DNA of 64,000 bases, taken from positions 7,501-71,500 of the forward strand of contig NC_009395.2 of assembly GCF_000002875.2 (NCBI RefSeq), given 5' to 3'. Source of the stretch: Leishmania infantum JPCM5 (taxonomy: Eukaryota; Euglenozoa; Kinetoplastea; Trypanosomatida; Trypanosomatidae). The translations under genes were made by a program, and so were the position numbers. Shown in pieces: positions 29,885-40,353 of the stretch. Below the pieces are notes generated by a model. It saw nothing but the letters and a program-made list of their open reading frames with translations. It made no database searches and was not told the origin of the DNA. How positions within the stretch are numbered: the stretch's first letter is position 1; the number at the start of each line of letters is the position of its first letter.

Positions 29885-31800
29885 GTCGCGCGCCGAACAC
29901 ACGAAAAACCCAAAAACGGGCCTTCATCACTGTCAGCAATACAGCAAAATGCACACACAAGCACGCGCACGAGCATGAGAGCGCGAAGAGATGAGTGGCA
30001 TCACTTCCCTCGCAGACCTGTAAAGAGGTGTGTCTGTGTGTGCGGGCGTTGATGCAGTATCGAACTGAAGCCGTATTTGTATCTTTCTCCCCCCCCCCTC
30101 CCTCCCCACCACCGCTACCATCGCCCTCTGTGGTTTCTTACCTCTCTCCCTGTTGCTCGTGAAGCTGGCAGCTGGCCGATGCTGCCGCTGTATAATCCGA
30201 GAAGCAAGTGAGCACTGCGCAGACGCCATTTCCATCGGCCCTCGCTTTTCTCCTCCTTTGCACCATTTTTTCCCTCACGTTCTGCTGTTGTGCTGTGCGG
30301 GGAGATGATGGCGCGCATCCGCCTATATATATTCCCTTGTCACCTTTCGTTTTTTCGTTATCAGTTTAATCGGCGAACATGCAGAATACGCCCCCCCCCT
30401 TCTCCTTCTTCTCCCGCTGCTCCTCCCCAACGGCCCGCGAACGATCGGTGTACATCACAGGGTTGCGCGACATGCCAATACGTTTATCCGCCTATGCCTA
30501 CAGCGAAGCGAGCCATGAAGGGTGAAAGGTGGTCCTCTCGCTATGTTCTCGAGTGTGGGTGTGCTCGTGTCTGTTCCCGTCATCGTGTCTGCGCTCCGAA
30601 CGCGCGCGCGAATGGAATCAGGCCTTGCGCGTTTGTGCGCGTGGCAAGCACGCACTCGTCAATGTGCAATCACACGTATGTACCCAGTCTCTCCCGTTTC
30701 CCCGATGATGATGTGCGTGCATGACGGCACCAGTGAAATCTCACACCCTTCAAGTCGTTGATGCAAGCGGCTCGGCATTGGCTCTATCACTATTAGCGTT
30801 CCCCGTTCATCTCTTCCCCTCACTCTTGGTGTGCATATGCTAGTGGTGAGGTGCACTTCCCTTGTGTTTTGCCAGCGACAAGGATTGGTATAGAAAGCAG
30901 CGCACCTCCGCCCACCCCCTCCTGTTCTCCGCTCTCGGTCTTGGGGCGATAGACGTCTGCCGTGCACACGCATAGTGCCTTCTGTGGCTGTCCCTCCGCG
31001 TGTGTGTGTGCGTGTGTTTGGCTGAGAAAGAGGACGACGATGTGTGCCTCGACAAGCCCTCGCTTGCTGTCTTCTGTCTTCGTGTTTTCTCAGTCGCCCC
31101 GTGTCTCTTTCATTCTGCGGCACACGGCATTGGTGCCCGTGCCTCCCCCGGCCCCCCTTCTTCAATGACCATTCTTACCCGACACTCACTCACTTGGCCT
31201 CGCTGCGCCATCAGGGATGGATAGAGCAACTAGTGGCGTATGTGCGCGTATAATCACGAACGCACCTAAGACAAACTGTGGGAATGCAGTGCGGTCGCAA
31301 CTCCGGAAGAAACACGAGAAAGCGCTGTCGTGAGCAGCTTCGCCTTTGTTCTCTTTTCAGCTAAGCGACTTCCCTCAGGGTGTCATGAGCAACGAGCACA
31401 GGTGTTCGGCGAAGCTCCTCCGTGTGGTGCGATGGCACATCGCTCTACGCAGCCGTCCGAGCGGTCTGCACCCCCGACAGTCCAGGTTGCTCCTTTTCCC
31501 TCCCCCTCCCGCATCCCAGACCCTCTCCTCTCGCGCTGCGCAACTCTCCACCCTCTATGCGTGTTCCCACCGCATCGCATCTCGCCCCCGCCGCCCCCTC
31601 CGTACCAGAAAACAAACGGTGTCGCTAGAGAGGGTGATCACAATACGAACCTCTCTCTTGTCGCATCACAAGAACTCGGGAGCCCGCCCGCCCACCCACA
31701 CAACCTCATCGCCACAGCGAGGTCGGCGCCTTTCCCTCCTCCCAGCCATCTCGGCTCTTCTTCTCGCGGCTCCGCTGCCACGGCGTGCGCAGTGTCCATC
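29885..31800. other. Long intergenic spacer
   Basis: About 1.9 kb with no supported gene on either strand. It has pyrimidine-rich segments (for example 30088-30108 and 30391-30425) and several short TG/GT runs. The last tract (31725-31785) with AG 31791-31792 serves the NIF3 gene. Confidence 0.55.
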
Positions 31801-32640
31801 ATGGCGCTTCTTCAGCGTGTGGTGCAGGTCATGCAGGAGGTCGCCCCGCTAAGCCTTGCAGACCACTCGTGGGACAACGTAGGCGTTCTTCTCGAGTCCC
31901 CGGCACCCAACAAGAGCAACGCCATTATGCTCACCATCGACCTCACCCCGGAGGTGATGGAAGAGTGCCTGGAAAAAAACGTTGAGGTCATTCTCGCCTA
32001 CCACCCGCCGCTCTTCCGCCCTGTGAAGCGCTTAACGCTCCAGGATCCGAAGCAACGAATTATTCTGCAGGCGGCCTCGGCAGGGATGTCCATCTACGCG
32101 CCACACACGTCGCTCGACGCTGCAGAGGGCGGCATCAACGACTGGCTTGCCTCCTTGGTTGCTGGCGACGGCGCTTACACCGCTAGTCCCATCCAGCCCA
32201 CCTCCTCGTACGCACCGAACGCGGCGGAGGCAACGAAGGCCACCGGAATGGGCCGCCTTGTCAAATTAAAGGAAGAGGTGGAGTTCTGCTCTATGGTGGG
32301 GTCGCTGAAGCAGCAGCTGGGCCTGGCCACGGTGCGAGTGGCGCTGCCAGACTCATGGGAACCGTCACACAAGGTATCGTCGGTAGCCCTGTGTGCCGGT
32401 AGCGGCACCAGTGTGTTTCGGCTGCTGCGCCTCCCAGTGCACGTGTTGCTCTCAGGTGAGATGAGCCACCATGATGTGCTGGCCGCCACGGCAGCTGGGC
32501 AGGCGGTTATCCTTTGCGAGCATACAAACACCGAGCGCGGCTTTCTTAAAGCGGTGTTGCAACGCACACTGCAGGCGAAGCTAGAGGGGACTACCGTGCT
32601 GGTCTCCGACAAGGACCGCGATCCACTCGCAGCCTGGTAG
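31801..32640 (+). CDS. NIF3: NIF3/DUF34 family protein
   Basis: A 279-aa member of the widespread NIF3 (YbgI/DUF34) family of predicted metal-dependent hydrolases. Its exact biochemical role is unsettled; human NIF3L1 is a homologue. The metal-site motifs are all present: AYHPPLF (about residue 65), APHTSLDAAEGG (about 101), GEMSHHDVLAA (about 220) and the terminal CEHTNTERG (about 240). The N-terminal WDNVGVLLE block is typical. The length is near the minimal two-lobed form without the inserted PII-like domain of some bacterial proteins. The ATG is the first codon after AG 31791-31792. The frame is open upstream, but that part is pyrimidine-rich leader. Confidence 0.92.
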   Translation: MALLQRVVQVMQEVAPLSLADHSWDNVGVLLESPAPNKSNAIMLTIDLTPEVMEECLEKNVEVILAYHPPLFRPVKRLTLQDPKQRIILQAASAGMSIYAPHTSLDAAEGGINDWLASLVAGDGAYTASPIQPTSSYAPNAAEATKATGMGRLVKLKEEVEFCSMVGSLKQQLGLATVRVALPDSWEPSHKVSSVALCAGSGTSVFRLLRLPVHVLLSGEMSHHDVLAATAAGQAVILCEHTNTERGFLKAVLQRTLQAKLEGTTVLVSDKDRDPLAAW

Positions 32641-33683
32641 GCAGATGTGTCGCTGCCCTCACCATTGCCATCACCGCCTGCCTGATGTCATTGTGCCTTC
32701 ACTATTTGCTCTTCCCTTTCGTCTCGGCCAGGCGTGTGCCGCAGCTGTGGGCGAGAGGCGAGCCAACAGCGGAACAGGTTGAGACTCGCGCTCGCGGTAG
32801 TGCACCTCCTCGTCTTTCTCCATTGTCATAGTCGTGGTGCAGCCATAGACACTGCAGTGGCGCGATCCGAAGGCCAAATACCACGGTGGATGCCACCAAA
32901 TGTGCATAGATTCACCTGCGTACCCGTGTTGTTCTTGCGCACGTGTGTGTGTGGGGGGGGGGAGGGGGACTGCAACCGGCAAGATTGCGGAGAAAAGGAG
33001 GAGACCATAGCAACCTGCGTCGCGCTGCAACGCGAGAGAGGTACACCAGTCTCAAATCAAGCAATGAGGCGGTCGACGTTGTCGCACAGGCTCCTCAATG
33101 GGTCAAACGGGCGAGCGCATATGCCGCTGCGTGCGTGCCTGGCACACAGTAGAGAATCTCCACGATGCACAGCTCGTGTTTTGTCTGTGGTTCGACTTCA
33201 CTGCCGAGAGGAGCCACCGCCCTCCCCCCTTCGCTGCAGCGCAATGTCTTTACAAAGTCATGACGCTCTTCTCCTCCACGCCTCACCCTTACCCATGTGT
33301 GCTGGGCGGTGCCCCTCCTCCTGTCTTTTGTGCTCGCCCCTCACGTGGACGTTTCGTGTTCTGCGCCGGCGGAAGATGTGAGTGCAACCGAGTGGTCCCT
33401 TCTTCCTCGCACCCTCCTACCCACATTCGCACAGACTGCCATCCCCCCTCGACTCCCCTCCCTGCGCGTGTGCATCGCTTATCCCGTATTAGGTGCTGAT
33501 CCCGCTCATTGATCGCGGCGCCCACTTTTTTGTTTTGGCGGGGAGCATTTCTGCCGCGTACACCTGCTCGCTGCCTGCACGCTCGCACCGCCTCTGGCCG
33601 CGCTTCCGTTTTCCGTGCGTGACGTCCTGCTGCACATCCGCAAACACCTTTGCACGGCAACACACACGACCCAGGAAAGGCGG
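32641..33683. other. Intergenic spacer
   Basis: No supported gene. Longer frames (for example 32734-33381) begin with GTG and have no domain. It includes a G run at 32952-32967. A candidate acceptor AG lies at 33673-33674. Confidence 0.5.
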
Positions 33684-34562
33684 ATGATGAACACATCGCT
33701 GTTGGTGCAGGATGTGGACGAGATCCAATGCGCCGTGGATCGATGGTATCGCCAGTCGTCGTCCAATCTGCAAGCGAGCCATGCTGCGTTCACTGCGCAG
33801 CTGCGGCAGCTGCAGGAGCGCCTCGGCCTTGACCCGGGCGCCCCGACGCTCAGCGCGCATGTGGATGCGATGATCACACCGCCTCGCCACATGTACCTAT
33901 CGGATGACAACAATAGCGGCTCACCACCGATGGCCTCGCCGCCCGTCAGCCGTGGCCAGCTCAACTACGACCATCTGCTCGACGAAGTGGTCAGCAAAGG
34001 TGCATCGATGCCGCCCTTCAACCCCGAGGAGGAGGCAGAGCGGCGCCGGCGACCCAACGCGGAGTCGGTGAGAGCTCCTTCCACACCGCCGGAGGACTGC
34101 AACGGGCCTTGTCAGGTGCTGGTGGAGTTCAAGCGCAAGCGCATACTGCAGTACGAATCTCCCTACTACGTAGCCCCGGGCGAGCACGTCGTGGTCGGTG
34201 GCGACAGAGGAGAGGACATCGGGCTCGTCACGCACACGTGGAGGGACGCGGAGGCTCACCAGCTCGGCGAGAACCGCGACAAGGGCGTAGGCAAGGTTCT
34301 GCGTGTTGCGAGCGTGCTCGAGGTGACGCAGTTGCAGGGTGTGCAGACAGAGCTTGAGACGCGCGCCGTGGAGGTGGCGCAGGAAAAGGTGCAGGAGAGC
34401 GGGCTGCCCATGCGCATCGTAGACGCCGAGTACCAATTTGACCGTCGCAAGCTCACTTTCTACTACCAGTCCATGCACCGACTCGACTTCCGCACGCTGG
34501 TGCGCGACTTGTACAAAACCTTCCGTGCCCGTATCTGGATGGAGCCTGATACCTCGTCCTGA
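33684..34562 (+). CDS. PSP1 C-terminal domain protein
   Basis: A 292-aa protein. The N-terminal half (1-140) has a short helical segment and then Pro/Ser-rich, probably disordered sequence. Residues about 145-235 form a PSP1 C-terminal domain (VLVEFKRKRILQYESP, VVVGGDRGEDIGLV). This family includes yeast PSP1 and bacterial YaaT; trypanosomatids have several such proteins, some linked to RNA metabolism. The C-terminal segment DAEYQFDRRKLTFYYQ ... DFRTLVRDLYKTFRARIWME matches the family end, so the domain is complete. Two adjacent ATGs (33684 and 33687) follow the AG at 33673-33674; the open frame from 33615 starts with GTG. The specific function is unknown. Confidence 0.88.
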   Translation: MMNTSLLVQDVDEIQCAVDRWYRQSSSNLQASHAAFTAQLRQLQERLGLDPGAPTLSAHVDAMITPPRHMYLSDDNNSGSPPMASPPVSRGQLNYDHLLDEVVSKGASMPPFNPEEEAERRRRPNAESVRAPSTPPEDCNGPCQVLVEFKRKRILQYESPYYVAPGEHVVVGGDRGEDIGLVTHTWRDAEAHQLGENRDKGVGKVLRVASVLEVTQLQGVQTELETRAVEVAQEKVQESGLPMRIVDAEYQFDRRKLTFYYQSMHRLDFRTLVRDLYKTFRARIWMEPDTSS

Positions 34563-35363
34563 CGCAATATAACGTGCGTGGGCGTGCCCGGCGGACTCCT
34601 CGTGCGAACGAAAAATCACTGTGTAAAGGCGTTGTCGGAGAAGCGCCCGCTCGCTGCTGGTAGTGGTGCAGCTGGATGGACAAGGAAACGGAACGAAACG
34701 AGAAGGCACCCGTCGATGGCTCGGTGTGCGTTTTGCTCGATTACACGGTGACGGAAAGTGATTGTCTGGACGAGCACGATGGCCTGCGTATAGCAGTCAT
34801 GGGCGGCGAAGGCGGCACGACTGCCGATGTGCTGACTGCGATCGTATTTCTCTCTTGTAGATGCAACGCGGTACTCGCACGACATGCGAGCGCCCTTCTC
34901 TTTCTTAGTTCAGTTCTGTTTTGCTATCAAGCATGGATGCCGGTGTTGCCAAGTATTGGGCGCGTGCGTGGCGAACAGACGGCATAAGCGTAAATACGCA
35001 TGAGGGAAGGAGAAAAACGCTGGTGAGGGAGAGGCCCACCACGGTGCTGTGCGGTCGGCGCCGCCCTGGGACACCTCCCACACTTAGCCAGCGGCTCGCC
35101 TGGGTTGAAGAAGCGTTACTACGCGCTTCCTTCGCTGGAATGAAATAATAAAGGACAGCGCATGGGGCCGGCTTCTTTTTCGTCTTCGGCGGTGACGTCC
35201 TTCACGCGCCTCCTCGCCTCGTGCCCCTGCCCGCTTGCGTTGCAGTTATCGCTGGCCACGATCGCCTAACGCCTCTTCTCTCTTGCAACTATCCCGCTGC
35301 CCTTTCTTCATCCATTTCTTTCGTGATGCACAGCGCTGCTCAGTTGCGACAAACATCGGCGGT
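34563..35363. other. Intergenic spacer
   Basis: No clear gene. A 103-codon ATG frame (34676-34987) exists but lacks strong codon bias or family character. Pyrimidine tracts near 35240-35325 precede the next gene. Confidence 0.5.
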
Positions 35364-38006
35364 ATGGACTTAGATGACATCGATCGCTGGCGCGCCGGTG
35401 GCAGCAACCGAGACCACTATCGCTCGCGCTACGCGCCGCAGTACTGTCGCAAGTGGAATGATGCGTACCAAAGCACATACGACCCGCCCCCGCCACGGCG
35501 GTACTTCAACGATGATCCTCCCTCACCAAAGCTGCCCCCACGTCGGAGCGCTCCACCGCCACCGCCACCGCCGCCGCCACCACACCGTTCGGAGTCTCAG
35601 AATGCAAAACGCAAGCACAAGCACCACTCGAAGCCCCGTCGCAAGCGCCGTGCGAGATCGGCCAGCTTCACCTCTAGCGACGCGACCAGCACGGTGACGA
35701 GCCGCGCGTCCTCCACCTCGAGCGCCGATAGCACTACAAGCTCCACGACCACCTCGTCCAGCTCATCGAGCAGCAGCGGCTCGTACGAGCCTTCCGACTC
35801 GGAAAGAGGGAGTGCGACGACGTCCAGCACCAGCAGCACCTCGGCTTCGTCGAAGTCCACCTGCGGCAACAGCAGCACTTCCTCGCATGAAAGACGTGCA
35901 CAGCCGCACAAGATGCAGAAGCATCTCCAACGGCACGCCAACGCGCTCTCTCGCGTCGCTGCGAAGCCGATCATAGCCGCGCAGGACGAGGAAATCGCCG
36001 CAGCAGCGGCGTGCAGAGCAATTCTCAGCAAGGAGGCGCAGCTGAAGGAGCAGGAGCTAAGGCTTCTCCAGCAGAAGCGGAACTTCGCGGCGGAGGTTCA
36101 GCGTCGGTCGTCCCAGCCGCATCGCTTTGTGGCCGAAGACGACGCAATACGGCAGATGCAGCGGCTTGTCGATCTTACAGACACGACGCCGGCGTTGGAG
36201 GAGTTCCTGAGGCGCACATCCAAGGCTCCGCCTGCGAGCGGTGCCTCGACGGACGCCGGGGCGCTGACGTATCTGCGCTCCTGCGAGGGAACTTTGTCGA
36301 GAAACGGGGTGGCGCCGCTGCTGAGTCGGATCGTCGCACCGCCACCCACGCCCGCCACCACCGCGGCCGCCAACGTTCGATGCGAAGAGCGCCTCGTCAT
36401 TGTTGGGGATGAGCCACCGGTCCCTACAAGCCAGCCAAGTGGCTCACCGGAAATGGCACCATCGGCGACTACGCCGCTCATCGCGGCCTCGGCGCCAACT
36501 GCCAGTGAAAGAGTGGAGCTGCGCGGGACGAGCGCCGAGGTCGACTCGTTGCTGGAGCACAGTCTTCCCGTAGAGGGCCACCTTCTCACGCGCTCCCCTC
36601 CGCCAACTCCGACCGACCGCGCAAGAGCGCCTGCTCCGTCGGAAAGGGTGCCGGCACAGTCTCTCACCGTCGATGCCAGAAAGACAGAGAATCAGGTGTT
36701 CGCTGCCGGCGCACCGGCGGAAGGTGCGGTCACAGCTGCAAATGGCGAGCAGAAACAAGGCGGCTCGGTCGCGCCGGCAAAGGAGAAGGCAGCGGAGGCC
36801 GCTGAGCCGGCGGCGAGCAGACCCTTGAAAGGCGGCCGCGTTACTTGCAATGAGCTGGTGCAGCGGCGCCGCATCAAGGTGAAGGTGCGACGTCGCCGCA
36901 GTCGCTCGCACGTTCCGGCGCACCAGTCCGAGACGGACGATGACGCAGCCTTAGAGGGTGATCCTTCGCCAAACGAGAAGCGACAAGACAGGGTTGTCTC
37001 GCCTCCCGCCGGAAACTCGCAGCCAGCGCAGTGGCAGCAGTCCATCGGTGCACCGCTGCAGCTGCTGCCGCCACCACCAAGCCCCGCCTCTCACGTCGTC
37101 GCTGAACGGCAGCTCATCTTCAGCGACCCAGTGCAGCAGTACAGCCAGGGTGGGACCAAAAAGCAGCCGTGGGCAGTGGCCAACTGGCCGTGCAATGCCC
37201 CACCACGGAGGTCGACGCAGAAAGGAAAGGATGGCCCGCCAGCGCTCTGGTACGCCTCCAACAGCCCCGTGCCGCTCTCGCACCGTGAGTTCAAGAGCTT
37301 GCTCTGCTCCGAGTACGTGTCGCCGGAGATGACGACCGTGTTAGCGCCGGGAGCTGCGGACGCGACCATAGCCGGTGTTGATGCGGACAAGCAACTGTCG
37401 GCGGCGCCGACGGGTACGAAGGCGGGACGCGATGCGTACGTGCCATACGGCGGCGGCGCTGCCCACGTTGCAACTCCCTCCAGAGCAACCGGTGCTGGTG
37501 AGCGCGGCGCTCAGCGAAATTCTCGGCACCGATCCGTGCGCATTCAAGATGTGAACGAAGACTCTGGACTCCCCTTCGACGTGGAGTCAGCACATAGAGA
37601 AGGCGACTCTCCGGCCCGTATCCCTGCCAAGCTCTCAGCACCGCCTCCAGTTGCTTTAAGGGGCGACGAAGACGAGCTGGTCGTGGAGTTTCCGCCGCCG
37701 CCGCATATGATGGCAAGCGATATGCCGCCCCCGGGTGACGTGGGCAGCGACGGCGAGGACAGTTGCTGCGGGTGTGGAGGCAGTGGGTGCAGCTGCTGCT
37801 CTGCTCCTTGTGCTGGCTTCTGTAGTTGCTGGTCCGCCATGTTCAGCTGCCTCTTTCCGTGCTGCTGCGGCAGGAAGGCAAAGGTCGCGCAGTCGACTGA
37901 GCCGCAACGTCGACTGGCCTTTCAGAGGCCCGATCCAGCCTCTGCTCCGCCGATACTGCCCCTGCAGATGCAGACCACACCGGCCACGACGAACGTGCAG
38001 CCATAG
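35364..38006 (+). CDS. Low-complexity Ser/Pro-rich protein with C-terminal cysteine cluster
   Basis: An 880-aa protein of unknown family. Visible regions: a Tyr/Arg/Asp-rich start (1-50), a polyproline run (about 63-75), a basic patch (about 82-97), and a long Ser/Thr tract (about 98-175). A short helix (about 210-245) and a long disordered Pro/Ala part with a basic stretch (VKVRRRRSRSH, about 510) follow. Near the C-terminus 13 cysteines fall within about 38 residues (about 799-836) beside hydrophobic and aromatic residues and just before a basic GRKAKV. This resembles a multiply palmitoylated membrane-association segment; a metal-binding cluster is the alternative. No signal peptide. The ATG at 35364 is the first in frame; the 43-codon upstream extension begins with GTG. 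A SIDER-like copy lies about 940 bp downstream. Confidence 0.8.
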   Translation: MDLDDIDRWRAGGSNRDHYRSRYAPQYCRKWNDAYQSTYDPPPPRRYFNDDPPSPKLPPRRSAPPPPPPPPPPHRSESQNAKRKHKHHSKPRRKRRARSASFTSSDATSTVTSRASSTSSADSTTSSTTTSSSSSSSSGSYEPSDSERGSATTSSTSSTSASSKSTCGNSSTSSHERRAQPHKMQKHLQRHANALSRVAAKPIIAAQDEEIAAAAACRAILSKEAQLKEQELRLLQQKRNFAAEVQRRSSQPHRFVAEDDAIRQMQRLVDLTDTTPALEEFLRRTSKAPPASGASTDAGALTYLRSCEGTLSRNGVAPLLSRIVAPPPTPATTAAANVRCEERLVIVGDEPPVPTSQPSGSPEMAPSATTPLIAASAPTASERVELRGTSAEVDSLLEHSLPVEGHLLTRSPPPTPTDRARAPAPSERVPAQSLTVDARKTENQVFAAGAPAEGAVTAANGEQKQGGSVAPAKEKAAEAAEPAASRPLKGGRVTCNELVQRRRIKVKVRRRRSRSHVPAHQSETDDDAALEGDPSPNEKRQDRVVSPPAGNSQPAQWQQSIGAPLQLLPPPPSPASHVVAERQLIFSDPVQQYSQGGTKKQPWAVANWPCNAPPRRSTQKGKDGPPALWYASNSPVPLSHREFKSLLCSEYVSPEMTTVLAPGAADATIAGVDADKQLSAAPTGTKAGRDAYVPYGGGAAHVATPSRATGAGERGAQRNSRHRSVRIQDVNEDSGLPFDVESAHREGDSPARIPAKLSAPPPVALRGDEDELVVEFPPPPHMMASDMPPPGDVGSDGEDSCCGCGGSGCSCCSAPCAGFCSCWSAMFSCLFPCCCGRKAKVAQSTEPQRRLAFQRPDPASAPPILPLQMQTTPATTNVQP

Positions 38007-38942
38007 AAACAGCACCAGCGGCAGCTGTACACGCACTCCTCGGCAGCAGCTGTCGATGCGTGCCGATAGCTTGCGGCAGCGACCGTATCGGCAACGCAGC
38101 TACTACTGCAGCAGTCGCCGCCTCCCTGCCACTCTACCTTGGACCTCAATGCAACAATGACGACGGCAGCGGAGATGGAAGGCTGCTCGCCTCCCCCCCT
38201 CCACCCTGCCGCACCTCTGCATGATGTAGGATGCCGGCTGACAATGGCGGGTGCAGTGAGGAGTCATGCGCACAGGCGTTACGTCCGAGCAGCAACAGAG
38301 GAAGGTGTGGTGCGGTGAGTCTGCGCATACGCTTGCCTGTGTTGATATCTCCGTTCTGAGAAGAAGGGAGTGCAGCGGTAGAGAGGGCGATTTCGGCGGA
38401 TGACACCGCCTGCCAGCGGACGACATCCGTCCCCAGCACTTTTTCTTCTTTCTTTCAAAACCCACTTCGCGCCCTTTGGCTGTTATTGTTGGATTTGGGT
38501 TGTTGCTTCGTTTGGGTGCCTCGACGTATCCACGGCGTAGATCTCTTCCCCCACCCCGCTGTCCCCTCCCTTTTTTTATTTTGACCTGCACCCTAAAATA
38601 TATCTATGTATATGTGTATGCATGTGTGCATCTAGAGAGAGATATGCGTGTGTGTGTGTGTTCTCATTTACTTGGACTTTTTTGTTGTTGTTGTGTGCTT
38701 ATTTCGGCTGATAATGGAAGGAATCAGGAATGCCGGTGTTGGAGGCTGCGTGTATGCGTGCATGTGTGCATGCATGTGTTCCTCTGGGAGAGCTCTCATG
38801 CCGCCCTGCGCGCAGAAGAGTCCACACAGAGAGAGAGCCAAAAAGCATATGTCTGCGTGTGGACGGGCGCAGAAGTTGGGCTTTGTGGTTGAGTTGTCGC
38901 ATGACCTGTATCGCATTGTGGCCTTGCTTTAGTGTTTCTGTT
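38007..38942. other. Long 3' region of the Ser/Pro-rich gene
   Basis: No supported gene. It has short AT/TG runs near 38597-38660 and leads into the SIDER-like copy. Confidence 0.5.
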
Positions 38943-39259
38943 GCATCCATGCGCTCCCCTGATGACAGGGGCACACCTCGGCGCGCCGCATCAGGGCTCA
39001 GTGGCCCCACTCTGTGTGTGAAGGGGACAAGCAGGCCCCTTCCCCCCTATGCCTGCCAATGCCGGTCCACCTCCGGTGGCGGCAGGGTCAAGCGCCCGCG
39101 ACGCAGCGAAGTGAGAGCGATGTATTGCTGCTGGTGTATGGGCGGTCAGGTCCTGGATGGCGCTGCTTTGCCCGACGCGATGGGGGCCTGTGTGAGCGGC
39201 CGGGGTCACGTGGCGTTCAGCTCACGTTGTATGGTGGCATGGACATGCTGAGCCGCAAG
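38943..39259 (+). mobile_element. SIDER-like short retroposon, copy 3
   Basis: The conserved body runs from the CCCCTG box at 38956 to the end at GAGCCGCAAG, with the same 285-bp distance to GGACATG as copies 2 and 4. By eye it is identical to copy 4 over the body and to copy 2 except at the last bases. GCATCCATGCGCT upstream of the box is shared with copy 2. Sense orientation relative to the genes. Confidence 0.8.
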
Positions 39260-40353
39260 CAAACATTTTTCTGTACTCACACATCTTTTTTTTCGTGCCG
39301 TTTTCGCGCACTCGTCGTAAAGAGTCGTCGTGGCACCGCTCGGCGATTTCTTGAGCGCGAAGCGTGCGTGCGCTGCGTTGCTTCTCGTTCTCTCACATCA
39401 CCGGTGGGGGCGCTGGTACCACAAAGAGGACAGCGGCCTTGTCGAAGAAGCGTTGGCACGGTGTATGCGTACCTGCGCATTCTCCTCTTCTCGAAGGGCA
39501 TTGCGGCAGTGGTGGGCGCACGGGGCGTACATGCGTGTACGTGTGTGCTTGTGTCAGCGAGCATGCAAGGGCGGCTGGGAGTACGTGAGGTAGCTTGTGG
39601 CTGGACGGAGGGGAGGGAGAACGGCGAGAAGGGAGTCTTCTCACCCTTGTTTTCAGCGTTGGTGCCTCCCTCCCCCCCCCCATCCACGTCGCCTTCGTAT
39701 GTCGTTGTTGTTGGTGTCCCTCGCCCGCCGTGCGGGTCTTCATGATTTTCCCTTCTTTTATTCCCTCCCTTCGCTGTGCTCTGAGGTAACTTAGACTGCG
39801 TCGTCTGCTCGTGTGCGTGTTGGGTCGGGCAGCGACGACGCGATATCCGCGTCCGTCCTCTTGCCCTCTGAAATGTGCCGCAGCGAGCCAATGAAAGATG
39901 GAAAGTGCACCCCTTCCCTTCATCCGACAAACGGCCCCCACCCCCACCCTCCAACCGCATCCATACAGTGATGCTCGCGCGGCTACTAGCACAGCATTAC
40001 GTACGTGTTCATGTCTGGAAGCTCACCAGTTGCTTGGTGAGCACTTTCGAGCATGTACGCGCATCTCTGCACCTCATGAATACGCAGCCTCCTCAACCCC
40101 TTCCCTTTCGCCGACTGCCTCATGCGCATGCATGCGCACCCCCCCACCCCGCCCGACCAACAGTGCGGAAGTTGCAGAACTCATCCGCCACGACTCTCTT
40201 TGCACCGCTGCCGCAGGCCTGGACCGCCCATCCTTCACCTTGCAGCCTTGAAAGCCTCAAAGACACTCGCGCACGCGAACGGACGCCTTTCGTGTGTGCG
40301 TCTCTCCGATCGGCTCGCTCTCGGCTCGTCTTTTCATCATTACTTCGTGCGCA
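39260..40353. other. Intergenic spacer upstream of the Sec15-like gene
   Basis: No supported gene. Several pyrimidine tracts with AG occur in the last 500 bp, so more than one trans-splice site is possible. Confidence 0.5.

Noticed and set aside
34676..34987. 103-codon ATG frame between the PSP1 and Cys-tail genes
   Set aside because: Weak codon bias and a hydrophobic end derived from a T-rich stretch. Not convincing without conservation.
38103..38591. 162-codon antisense ORF
   Set aside because: No family character; it is opposite to the cluster and in a 3' region.
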